Below are positions 8,503-19,000 of a DNA stretch of 35,603 nt, one piece after another; within the stretch, counting starts at the first letter, position 1, and each line of letters starts with the position of its first letter. Origin of the DNA: Gallionellaceae bacterium (lineage in GTDB: Bacteria > Pseudomonadota > Gammaproteobacteria > Burkholderiales > Gallionellaceae). The DNA lies in NCBI GenBank assembly GCA_028713345.1, contig JAQTOM010000014.1, positions 1 through 35,603 on the forward strand. Reading direction: 5' to 3'. Under the pieces are notes generated by a model. It was not told the DNA's origin. It made no database searches and saw only the letters and a list, made by a program, of their open reading frames with translations. The position numbers and the translations under genes are program-made.

Positions 8503-8744
8503 TTCGAGTCTCCTTCGGATGGATCATGTTTATGCGTATTCTGGCCGTGACCGCCGTGGTCATGGTGCATGAACAGGTGCATCAGCGGACAGGCCAGCAA
8601 AAACAGGTAAGGTAATATCCCCAACAGGTGCGCGCGGTGTTCGGTAAACAGGAAGAAACCGGCAACCGCAAGAAAGCCGATCAACGCCCAATTGCTGCGG
8701 GGACTTTGTCCGCCATAATTATTCGATTCATTTTCAGGTGCCAT
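8499..8744 (-). CDS. DUF2933 small membrane protein
   Basis: 81 residues. Two hydrophobic segments (NWALIGFLAVAGFFLF and LLGILPYLFLLACPLMHLFM) are joined by a short turn. A His-rich tail follows (HHDHGGHG...HKHD), a likely metal-binding end. This layout matches DUF2933, seen repeatedly beside copper-resistance genes. GGAGG lies 5 bases before the ATG. It overlaps the methyltransferase-like gene by 4 bases. The biochemical function is unknown. Confidence 0.8.
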   Translation of the reverse strand: MAPENESNNYGGQSPRSNWALIGFLAVAGFFLFTEHRAHLLGILPYLFLLACPLMHLFMHHDHGGHGQNTHKHDPSEGDSK

Positions 8745-8830
8745 GTTGCCTCCGATAATTTTCTGACGTTTCCTGTAATACGCTTAGTACATCTTGCACC
8801 TGACGCAAACCAATAGCGTGATCGGCTCTG

Positions 8831-10003
8831 TCAACCCTGCTCGTCCAAAGCCGCCGCACCATGCCCGTGGCGACACCAGACGCAGGTGCAATCGACATGG
8901 TCGCAACTGCTATCCTTGCGGCTCGACTGGTAGTGTCTTTGTGCCCAAGGCAACAGTGCGCTATGCCACCATGATGGCGCATATATGCCACGCAGAAAAT
9001 GCCTGACATCCGTTTTTCCTGCCAGTTGGCGCAGCAGGAGCCAGCGGTAGCCCCGGTTACCCAGCGCACCGTAAATCACACGATTGACCACAGAGGCCTG
9101 CAATTGTGATTGCATATTCTGATGCCAGAAGTCATCGTAATTTTTGTTCTCCAGCAGACTGCGTGCAGCCAATATCCCGGAGGTAATGGCAAGGCGCATG
9201 CCAAATCCCCAGAGGGTGTCCTGGAACCCGGCTTGTTCCCCCACCAGCGGGTGGTGCCCGCTGAAAGCGGATGCGGGAATGCGGAAGTTGCCTACCCCGC
9301 CGTGGGCGCGCGGATTCTGCATTTCCAAGCCAACCAGTTCCTGAAAGGCGGCAACCGTCCGCTCCACATAAAGCTTCTCCTGCTTGAATCCGGAAAACAT
9401 GCAGCTCTTGACCGTGCCTTTGCCGTTCATGACCAGAAGATAGGCGTAACCTTTGGGTGCGAGTTCGTCATCGCAGATCGCCCAGAAGCCGTCTTCCATC
9501 GAGGTGTCGAAGTGATAACCCACGCCGATGGCATCCGCCGCCTTGGGGCCGGTGGCGATAATTCCCGCTCCCTCAAGCTGTTCCAGTCGGCTGTTGAAGC
9601 GCACTTCCACACCAAGCCGGAGCGCCTGCCGGAGCAATGCCGAGTCCAGGCTTCCTTCACCCGACCCGCGTTCAACCAGATAAAACAGCGGGACTGGACT
9701 GCTGATCCCATATGACTTGCCCCAGGCATCGAAGGCAACTCCATTTCTGCATGGAATGGCCGCAAAGTCGGTGGAAAGTCCCAGTCCGCGCAGCCATTCC
9801 AGCACATCCTGTTCCGTTGTCCAGTTCTCCAGGCCTTGCAGGTCGCCCTGAAACCGTGAGCCCACCTCTGGCTGCGCCTCATGCACTACCACGCGCTTCC
9901 CGGCCTTGGCCATGATAATGGCCGCCACCAACCCTGACGGCCCCGCCCCGGCAATCTGCACGGTTGCATCTGCTCCGGCTTGCTGTTGATCCAATAGCAA
10001 CAT
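8831..10003 (-). CDS. FAD-dependent oxidoreductase with Cys/His-rich C-terminal tail
   Basis: 390 residues from the ATG at 10003, chosen because GGAGAGG lies just upstream; a GTG at 10042 has no such site. The N-terminal VQIAGAGPSGLVAAIIMAKAG is the ADP-binding loop (residues about 16-36) and VVHEAQ closes the second strand. The overall layout resembles geranylgeranyl-reductase and FAD-monooxygenase relatives. The C-terminus ends with DHVDCTCVWCRHGHG, which holds three Cys and three His and looks like a metal or redox site. Its place inside a copper cluster suggests it reduces a metal or a metal-linked cofactor, but this is inference; the substrate is unknown. Confidence 0.75.
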   Translation of the reverse strand: MLLLDQQQAGADATVQIAGAGPSGLVAAIIMAKAGKRVVVHEAQPEVGSRFQGDLQGLENWTTEQDVLEWLRGLGLSTDFAAIPCRNGVAFDAWGKSYGISSPVPLFYLVERGSGEGSLDSALLRQALRLGVEVRFNSRLEQLEGAGIIATGPKAADAIGVGYHFDTSMEDGFWAICDDELAPKGYAYLLVMNGKGTVKSCMFSGFKQEKLYVERTVAAFQELVGLEMQNPRAHGGVGNFRIPASAFSGHHPLVGEQAGFQDTLWGFGMRLAITSGILAARSLLENKNYDDFWHQNMQSQLQASVVNRVIYGALGNRGYRWLLLRQLAGKTDVRHFLRGIYAPSWWHSALLPWAQRHYQSSRKDSSCDHVDCTCVWCRHGHGAAALDEQG

Positions 10004-10141
10004 AATTACCTCTCCGCTGCGAAGTATCGGTAAATCGGTCACGTTTTATCCGGGCGAATTCGGACAGTATTCCCTCCGCTTACAACAACTGCTCTTGGCA
10101 ACGCCTTATCAGCCAAGTGTATTGCGCCGGCCTCTCACCGA

Positions 10142-10444
10142 TTACTTGGTATGGGGCTCGCCACAACATTTCCCGTAGCCGCGCTGAGCGGAACCACACA
10201 GGAAAAAGTTGTACAGCGGCACCCAGATCAGCGCCAAATACCAGCCATAGCCGTAACTCTCGGCCAGTCCCAATCCAAAGTCGGACCAACTGATCCACTT
10301 GAATCCCGGTAGCAAGTTACGCCAGACTTCATACATCGCGTGCTGTGGAAAAGCCAGATCGAACGCTACGCACAATATAAAAGTAATCGCCAGAAACAGG
10401 CTGGTCGCATGTCCGAAAGCTGCCAACGAAATTACTTTTCTCAT
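10142..10444 (-). CDS. DUF5676-type small membrane protein
   Basis: 100 residues. Two membrane segments are visible, about residues 5-30 and 68-88, with WISWSDFGLGLAESYGYGWYLALIWVPLYNFF between and within them; this is the pattern I associate with DUF5676. The end carries CGSAQRGYGKCCGEPH, a possible metal-binding tail. It starts 2 bases after the stop of the preceding metal-binding protein gene, and its AAGGAG ribosome site lies inside that gene's last codons. Function is unknown; the context is copper handling. Confidence 0.7.
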   Translation of the reverse strand: MRKVISLAAFGHATSLFLAITFILCVAFDLAFPQHAMYEVWRNLLPGFKWISWSDFGLGLAESYGYGWYLALIWVPLYNFFLCGSAQRGYGKCCGEPHTK

Positions 10445-10446
10445 GA

Positions 10447-10704
10447 TTACTCTCCTTCTTTATTTGATTCGGGCTCCAAGGCCATGCCGCATTTCGGGCA
10501 GTTGCCGGGATAGGTCTGGCGAATTTCCGGGTGCATCGGACAGACATGGAAGATGCTGCCAGCCGTCGCGCCGTGCCCGTCATGCCTGGAGTGTTCGCTA
10601 TGATGGTGACCACATCCACCGTGCCCGATGTGAGAGCCGCAACCGAAACGCATCATCAGAAAAAACAGCCCCGCAAACAGCAGTAATGAAAACAATCCTT
10701 CCAT
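10447..10704 (-). CDS. membrane-anchored heavy-metal-binding domain protein
   Basis: 85 residues. One N-terminal membrane segment ([18 protein letters not shown]) is followed by a His/Gly linker ([19 protein letters not shown]). The C-terminal domain is [25 protein letters not shown], the same module that occurs twice in the ATPase encoded upstream. It probably delivers or holds copper at the inner membrane; which side it faces is not certain. GAGGAGGT precedes the ATG. It lies directly downstream of the broken SHOCT gene. Confidence 0.75.
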   Translation of the reverse strand: MEGLFSLLLFAGLFFLMMRFGCGSHIGHGGCGHHHSEHSRHDGHGATAGSIFHVCPMHPEIRQTYPGNCPKCGMALEPESNKEGE

Positions 10705-10777
10705 GATGACCTCCTCAAGCTAACAAAATTAAAAATGCTGTTTGCGCAGTCGCAACGCATAGCCCTTTCATGTGCAG

Positions 10778-10995
10778 TCATTCATTCAGATAGCATTTCT
10801 TTTGCTCGAACTCCTCGCGTACGATCCCACCTTGTGCATTGCGCTCCTTGAGGATGCCGAGCGCATTTCTCTCCCGTTTACCGCCGCAGCCTGCGGCATA
10901 CCGCACCAGCAGCGCGAAGCCCAAACCAAGCAGTACCCGGACACAAGCATGCCGATACCATCCATACCCCAACCGTAGTCAACCATAGCACCCAC
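10778..10995 (-). pseudogene. frameshifted SHOCT-domain small membrane protein
   Basis: The expected start is a GTG at 10995 with an AGGGAGGT site (11003-11010). That frame gives VGAMVDYGWGMDGIGMLVSG, a typical N-terminus of such proteins. The rest of the gene (VLLGLGFALLVRY, then ALGILKERNAQGGIVREEFEQKK, a clear SHOCT domain) lies in another frame. The switch is near 10930-10942, and one lost base would explain it. Alternatives are a sequencing error, or use of a TTG at 10972 without a good ribosome site. SHOCT proteins of this size are common next to copper ATPases. The gene sits 32 bases after the ATPase stop. Confidence 0.65.
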
Positions 10996-11027
10996 ATCAC
11001 ATACCTCCCTTCCTGTAGTGCCGCAAA

Positions 11028-13556
<2,529 letters not shown>

Positions 13557-13625
13557 GGTTGCCTCCTTTATCTCAGTCAATGAAGCCTGTTCCAAGGCGA
13601 TGGCGCTCGGCGCATCCATCGCCCG

Positions 13626-14435
13626 TCATGGTTTTCCCTTTTCCGTCATAAGCGGCTCCCCGCACTTGAGCCTGACCATGTTGCGCAACGTTTCTTCTTC
13701 GGCGATAAACGCCTCGACGGCCACAGGATCGAATTGCGTTCCCGCCATGCGCAAAATTTCCTCGCGCGCCACCTCAAAAGACAGCCCTTTGCGATAGGGG
13801 CGATCCGAAGTCATCGCATCCAGCGTGTCGATCACCGCAAACAGCCGCGCCCACAGCGTAATTTCCTCACCGCGCAGTCCATTGGGATACCCCGTACCAT
13901 CGAAACGCTCCTCGTGGCTCAACACGATTTCTGCGGCAGCCGCTATGAAGGGCACACTGGACAGGATGCGCCGCCCGATTTCGGGATGGGCGTGCATGAC
14001 ACGCCATTCCTCCATGATCAGCGGTTCTTGTTTGAGCAGGATCGCGTCCGGAATGCCGATCTTGCCAATGTCATGCAGCAGCGCGCCCCAGTACACCTGC
14101 TGCAGCAATGCCTCATCCGAAGTGAAGCGCCGCGCCAGCACCAGGGTATGGCAGGCCACACGCTTGGAGTGCAGGCCGGTTTCGTGCTCCCGCGCATCGA
14201 GCGCCGCCGCCAGCGCTTCGGCCAGGGCCAGATAAACTGCGCTGCCGCCTCCTGCCTGCGCCAGGCGATATTCCTCGCGCTTGAGAAAACATCCTTCGCA
14301 ACAGTATGCTGCTCCATCGCGGATGAATGGCGGGGTAGAAACCGGTGCGCCACACATGCCGCATACAACATGGGTGCTCCCTGCGGCGGCCTGCACGCTT
14401 CTGCTTGCCGGATGGTTAGAGGTGTTCATTGTCAT
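13626..14435 (-). CDS. HD-GYP domain protein with N-terminal Cys ribbon
   Basis: 269 residues. An N-terminal metal ribbon (C25, C28, C45 or C46, C49; CGMCGAPV...YCCEGCF) resembles YHS/TRASH-type metal-binding modules. It is followed by an HD-GYP domain with HDIGKIGIPD at 121-130 and HEERFDGTGYPNGL near 174-187. HD-GYP proteins of this type usually hydrolyse cyclic di-GMP; the metal and GYP residues look intact, so activity is plausible. No receiver domain is present. The gene ends 69 bases before the ATPase start, so the two are very likely co-transcribed. It may sense metal and adjust c-di-GMP (inference). Confidence 0.85.
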   Translation of the reverse strand: MTMNTSNHPASRSVQAAAGSTHVVCGMCGAPVSTPPFIRDGAAYCCEGCFLKREEYRLAQAGGGSAVYLALAEALAAALDAREHETGLHSKRVACHTLVLARRFTSDEALLQQVYWGALLHDIGKIGIPDAILLKQEPLIMEEWRVMHAHPEIGRRILSSVPFIAAAAEIVLSHEERFDGTGYPNGLRGEEITLWARLFAVIDTLDAMTSDRPYRKGLSFEVAREEILRMAGTQFDPVAVEAFIAEEETLRNMVRLKCGEPLMTEKGKP

Positions 14436-14461
14436 GTCTCGCCTTCATTTACAAAGCCGGA

Positions 14462-14627
14462 TCAGTTCCTGTGCGGCGGCGTTCCCGGCTCGTGGGTATG
14501 CTGCTTTTTTGGGAGATGCGCTTGCGGTAAACTAGTTCGCCGCCATGCCATGCGCAGCCGCAGTGGTCAGCAGCTCCACGGTGAAATGTACGAAGACCGG
14601 ATGCCAGTTGGGAACGATGCTGATCAT
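14462..14627 (-). pseudogene. DUF2231 membrane protein remnant (internal deletion)
   Basis: An ATG at 14627 with AGGAGA upstream begins MISIVPNWHPVFVHFTVELL, the characteristic start of DUF2231 membrane proteins. The frame then stops at 14532 after only 31 codons. In a different frame, 14531-14462 reads LPQAHLPKKQHTHEPG and ends with a stop, which looks like a hydrophilic, His-containing C-terminus. Most of the membrane domain is missing, so an internal deletion is likely. The assignment rests on the N-terminal motif only; the C-terminal part is inference. Confidence 0.6.
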
Positions 14628-14731
14628 GGAAGTTCTCCTGTCTCACAGCTCCCGTTACCGGAGCACCTCATAAACCTGGCCCTTGTCATCCTCGCATTCA
14701 CCGAGCGCCTTGCCATCATTCGGTGCGCCGG

Positions 14732-15106
14732 TCAATGCTTGCAAGCGTCAGCCTTGTCCATCAGCAGATGATGCTCCTCCATCATCTGATCCATCATTTC
14801 CTCCATGAGATTCTGGTGCGCATGGATCCAGCCTTCATGTTCCTGCATACCCATACCTTCCTTGGGCTTCATGGCGCGCATCTTCCCCATATTTTCCTGC
14901 ATCATCTTCATGTGCTCGCCCATCAGCTTCTGCCGCTCAGCGCCCTTGGCCGCCTCGGCTTCTTGCAGTTTCTGCTTCGCCTGCTGGACACGCTGTGTCA
15001 TCTGGCGCTGGAACTCGTCTGGCGCCGCTATCGTGGAAGCCGACATGAGGCCCATGCCGCATATGGTGATAGCGGAGATCATTCTGTTGATAGATTGCCT
15101 TTTCAT
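14732..15106 (-). CDS. Met/His-rich periplasmic protein
   Basis: 124 residues with a signal peptide (about 1-28, ending STIAA). The mature part is helical and predicted coiled-coil-like (QRVQQAKQKLQEAEAAKGAERQ). A Met-rich stretch follows, with GEHMKMMQENMGKMRAM and LMEEMMDQMMEEHHLLMDK. Methionine and histidine clusters of this kind bind Cu+ or Ag+ in the oxidising periplasm. AGGAGT precedes the ATG. It lies in the cus operon next to CusF, so a copper-storage or chaperone role is likely but unproven. I do not recognise a named family. Confidence 0.75.
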   Translation of the reverse strand: MKRQSINRMISAITICGMGLMSASTIAAPDEFQRQMTQRVQQAKQKLQEAEAAKGAERQKLMGEHMKMMQENMGKMRAMKPKEGMGMQEHEGWIHAHQNLMEEMMDQMMEEHHLLMDKADACKH

Positions 15107-15178
15107 GATAAAACTCCTATTTAAATTTGACGGTTTAAAACAATCTGCTCGTCTGATTGCACGGACAGTGTGCTGCTC

Positions 15179-15535
15179 TCAATTCACAGCAGGCAATTTG
15201 GCTCCCTGCGGCGTGATGCGGGTAATCAGCCACTTGCCTGTCTTGGCGTCTTTACCGAGTTCAAATGTCACTGTGTCGCCTCCCTTGATACCGTCCAGCA
15301 ACGCGGCGTCCGCCACGGTGAAATCCATCGTCATGCCCGGCCAGCCTAACGATTTGATCGCCTCGTGCGCCAGCTTGATGCTCAACTTGGCACGATCCAC
15401 GGCCACCACTTTGCCCGTTCCTTGATGAACAGCAGATTTCTCCACGCCTTGTGTAGCCGTGTGGTGGCGTTGTTGGTCGGCCAATGCTGCCGCAGGAATC
15501 AGGCTTGCTGCCAGTAGGTAACATATCCATTTCAT
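15179..15535 (-). CDS. cusF: CusF-like periplasmic copper/silver-binding protein
   Basis: 118 residues with a signal peptide (about 1-19, ending AALA). The CusF metal site is visible as H57, W65, M68 and M70 in HEAIKSLGWPGMTMDF. It has the same spacing as H36, W44, M47 and M49 of E. coli CusF, where Trp caps Cu+ through a cation-pi contact. CusF passes Cu+ or Ag+ to the CusCBA pump. The ATG has AAGGAGA upstream. The gene lies between DUF411 and the Met-rich protein gene, downstream of cusA rather than between cusC and cusB as in E. coli. Confidence 0.9.
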   Translation of the reverse strand: MKWICYLLAASLIPAAALADQQRHHTATQGVEKSAVHQGTGKVVAVDRAKLSIKLAHEAIKSLGWPGMTMDFTVADAALLDGIKGGDTVTFELGKDAKTGKWLITRITPQGAKLPAVN

Positions 15536-15583
15536 TTTTGCTCTCCTTATAAAAACTGTTTATCAGTAGTGCTGCGCTGGCAC

Positions 15584-16015
15584 TCACTCCACCGAAAATA
15601 CTGTGGGTTTGGTATTACTTTTCGAAATGGCATAGATGACTAACGTGCCGGGTCGCTCCTCGCCCATGCCAGGCGAATGTTGCGGCATGCCAGGTGCGCT
15701 GATGCCGACAATAGCGGGCTTTTCGCGCAGCAACTTGCGGATGGCGCGCACTGGAACGTGCCCCTCAACGGCATAACCGTCGATGATAGAAGTATGGCAA
15801 CTAGCCATGCGCGCCGTGCCATAACGTTTCTTGATGGCATCCATGTTGTCTTCGTTGATGGCCTTCACGGCGAATCCGTTTTGTTCCAGATACTGCACAT
15901 ATTTTTCACAGCACTCACATGCCGGACTTTTGTAAAGAGTGACCGCCGTTGCGGCAAATGCGCTCGCCGCATTAAGCGACAACGCAACGATGCAAATTTT
16001 TATCCACCGGTTCAT
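15584..16015 (-). CDS. DUF411 metal-binding protein
   Basis: 143 residues with a signal peptide (about 1-22, ending AFAAT). The mature protein begins with TLYKSPACECCEKYVQYL, which holds C33, C35 and C36, then MASCHTSIIDGYAVEGHVP. This is the DUF411 pattern, a thioredoxin-like fold reported next to copper and silver resistance genes. The end has a Met/His patch (GMPQHSPGMGEE). It is predicted to bind copper in the periplasm. GGAGGT precedes the start, and the gene is 28 bases from cusA. Confidence 0.85.
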   Translation of the reverse strand: MNRWIKICIVALSLNAASAFAATAVTLYKSPACECCEKYVQYLEQNGFAVKAINEDNMDAIKKRYGTARMASCHTSIIDGYAVEGHVPVRAIRKLLREKPAIVGISAPGMPQHSPGMGEERPGTLVIYAISKSNTKPTVFSVE

Positions 16016-16043
16016 GCCTTACCTCCATAAAGAAAATATCGAA

Positions 16044-19000
16044 TCATTTGCCGCCCCTGAATAGCGCCCGCTCCTTGATCAGCGCGTAAATCGCCGGGAT
16101 CACGATCAGGGTGAGAAGAGTGGCAGAGATCATGCCGCCGACCATGGGCGCCGCAATGCGGCGCATCACTTCGGAGCCGACGCCGCTGCCCCACATGATC
16201 GGCAGCAGTCCTGCCATGATCGCCACCACCGTCATCATGATGGGGCGCACACGCAGCAATGTTCCTTGTATGACGGCATCATAGACATCGCCCAAGCCCA
16301 ACTGCTCGCCGGAAGACTGGCGTTTCAAAATGATGGCCTGTAGCGCATGATCCATGTAAATCAGCATGATTACTCCGATCTCCGCAGACACTCCGGCCAG
16401 CGCGATGAAGCCGACCGCTACCGCAACCGACAGGTTGTAGTCGAGCAGCCACATCAGCCACACGCCGCCGACCAGCGCAAAGGGAACCGACAGCATCACG
16501 ATGAGCGCTTCGGTCAGGCGCCGGAAGTTGAGGTAAAGCAGCACAAAAATAATCGCCAGCGTGACCGGAATCACGACCTTCATCTTTGCGGCGGCGCGTT
16601 CCATGTATTCGAATTGCCCGCTCCAGGTCACGTAATATCCCGGCAAAAATTTTACCTGCGCGCGCACCGCTTTCCGGGCATCGGCGACATAGCCGCCGAT
16701 GTCGCGGTCGCGGACGTCCACATAGATGTAAGCCGACAACAGCGCATTTTCGGTGCGGATGGCCGGTGCGCCTTTGGCAATCTCGACCCTGGCCAACTGG
16801 CCGAGCGGAATCATCGCGCCCTCCATGGTCGGCACCAGGATTTGCGTGGCGATCATTTGCGGGGTGGAGCGCAGTTCACGCGGGTAGCGCACCGCGACGC
16901 CGAAGCGTTCCCGGCCCTCCACGGTGGTGGTCACCGTTTCGCCGCCCAGAGCGGTGCTGATCACATCCTGCAAGTCGCCGACCGCGAGACCGTAGCGCGC
17001 CAACTGTTCGCGGTCGGGTTCGATATTGAGGTAAAAACCGCCGGTGATGCGCTCGGCAAATGCGCTGGCCGTACCCGGAACCGCCTTGACGACGGCCTCG
17101 ATTTCTTTCGCCAGCCGTTCCATTTCGTTCAGGTCACGGCCGAACACCTTGATGCCGATGGGCGTGCGGATGCCGGTGGAGAGCATGTCTATGCGCGCCT
17201 TGATCGGCATGGTCCAGGCATTCGCCACCCCCGGGATTTGCAGCGCCGCATCCATCTCGGCAATGAGCTTGTCCAGGGTCATGCCGGGACGCCAGGCGGA
17301 TTGCGGTTTCAGGTTGATCGTGGTCTCGAACATTTCCAGCGGCGCCGGATCGGTCGCGGTCTGGGCGCGGCCCGCCTTGCCGAATACCGACTCCACTTCC
17401 GGGAAACTTTTGATGATCTTGTCCTGAGTCTGCATCAGCTCAGCCGCCTTGGTCACCGGCATGCCCGGCAGGGATGCGGGCATATACAACAGCGTGCCTT
17501 CGTTCAGCGTGGGCATGAATTCGCTGCCGAGTTTTGCCGCCGGAAAAAGACTGGCCACCAGCACCGCCAGCGCCACAACGATGGTCAGTTTCTTCCAGCG
17601 CATGACCCAGGTAATCACCGGCTTGTATATCCAGATCAGCAAGCGGTTCAGCGGATTCTTTGTTTCGGGCATGATCTTGCCGTGGATGAACAGCAGCATC
17701 AGCACCGGCACCAGTGTGATGGAAAGCAGGGCGGCGCCCGCCATGGAGAAGGTCTTGGTGTAGGCGAGCGGCGAGAACAAACGCCCCTCCTGCGCTTCCA
17801 GCGTGAATACCGGCAGGAATGATACGGTGATGATGAGCAGCGAGAAGAACAGCGCCGGGCCGACTTCCTTGCAGGCGGCGATGATGGCATCGCGTCTCAA
17901 ATTTCCGGGCGCTTCCTGGTGCGCCCCCTCACCCCCACCCTTCTCCCGGAGGGAGAAGGGCTTCTCTCCCTTCTCCACTCGGGAGAAGGGCTGGGGATGA
18001 GGGAGCACAGGTTGTTCAACTGCCGGCTCATCCTGTTTCAACCGCTCCAGATGCTTGTGCGCGTTCTCGATCATCACAATTGCCGCATCCACCATCGCGC
18101 CGATGGCGATGGCAATGCCGCCCAGGCTCATGATGTTGGAGTTCATCCCCAGGCCATGCATGGCGATGAACGCGATCAGGATGCCGACCGGCAGCATGAG
18201 GATGGCGACCAGCGCACTGCGCACATGCATCAGGAACAACACGCACACCAGCGCGACTATGATGCTTTCCTCCAGCAGCGTGCTCTTGAGATTGTCTATG
18301 GCGCGGTGGATCAGCTCGGAGCGGTCATACACCGTTTTGATTTCGACGCCCGACGGCAGGCCGCTGGAAATTTCCGCGATCTTGTCCTTGATGTTATGGA
18401 TGACTTCGAGCGCATTCTGGCCGTAGCGCGCCATCGCGATGCCGGCGACCACCTCACCCTCGCCGTTCAGTTCGGTCAGGCCGCGCCGCTCGTCCGGCCC
18501 CAGTTCCACCCGCGCCACATCGCGCAACAGCACCGGCACGCCCCGCTCGGCTTTGACCACCAGTTGTTCGATATCCGTTTTCCCGCGCAGGTAGCCGCGT
18601 CCGCGCACCATGAATTCCGTCTCGGCCATTTCTATCACGCGCCCGCCGACATCGCGGTTGCTGTCGCGGATCACCTGGCTGACCCTCGACAAGGGAATGC
18701 CATAGGATTGCAACCTGCGCGGATCAACCACCACCTGATACTGCTGCACGAAGCCGCCGATGCTGGCTACCTCGGCCACGCCGTGCGCCTTGGTCAACTG
18801 GTAGCGCAGGTACCAATCCTGGATCGTGCGCAATTCGGCCAGCGTGCGCTGCGTCCCGATAACCGCATACTGGTAAACCCAGCCCACCCCGGTCGCATCC
18901 GGGCCGAGCGCTGGCGTCACATTCTTTGGCAATCGGCTGGCGGCAAAATTCAGGTATTCGAGCACGCGCGATCTTGCCCAATAGACGTCGGCGCCATCCT

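Noticed and set aside
8734-9069. 111-residue minus-strand frame overlapping the FAD oxidoreductase gene
   Set aside because: Most of it is the shadow of the FAD gene in another frame. Its last 30 residues look protein-like but have no start outside the overlap.
10080-10298. Minus-strand frame ending in RPAQYTWLIRRCQEQLL
   Set aside because: It overlaps the better supported DUF5676-type gene and lacks a ribosome site; only about 20 codons lie outside that gene.
14655-14744. 29-codon minus-strand frame starting with TTG and ending in CEDDKGQVYEVLR, overlapping the end of the Met-rich gene
   Set aside because: It reads like a natural protein end, but it has no ribosome site and begins inside another gene. 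It may be a fossil, but evidence is too thin to call it.
16347-17822. 491-residue plus-strand frame opposite cusA
   Set aside because: Its His/Arg/Gln-rich composition is typical of the antisense of a GC-rich gene; the cusA frame is clearly the coding one.
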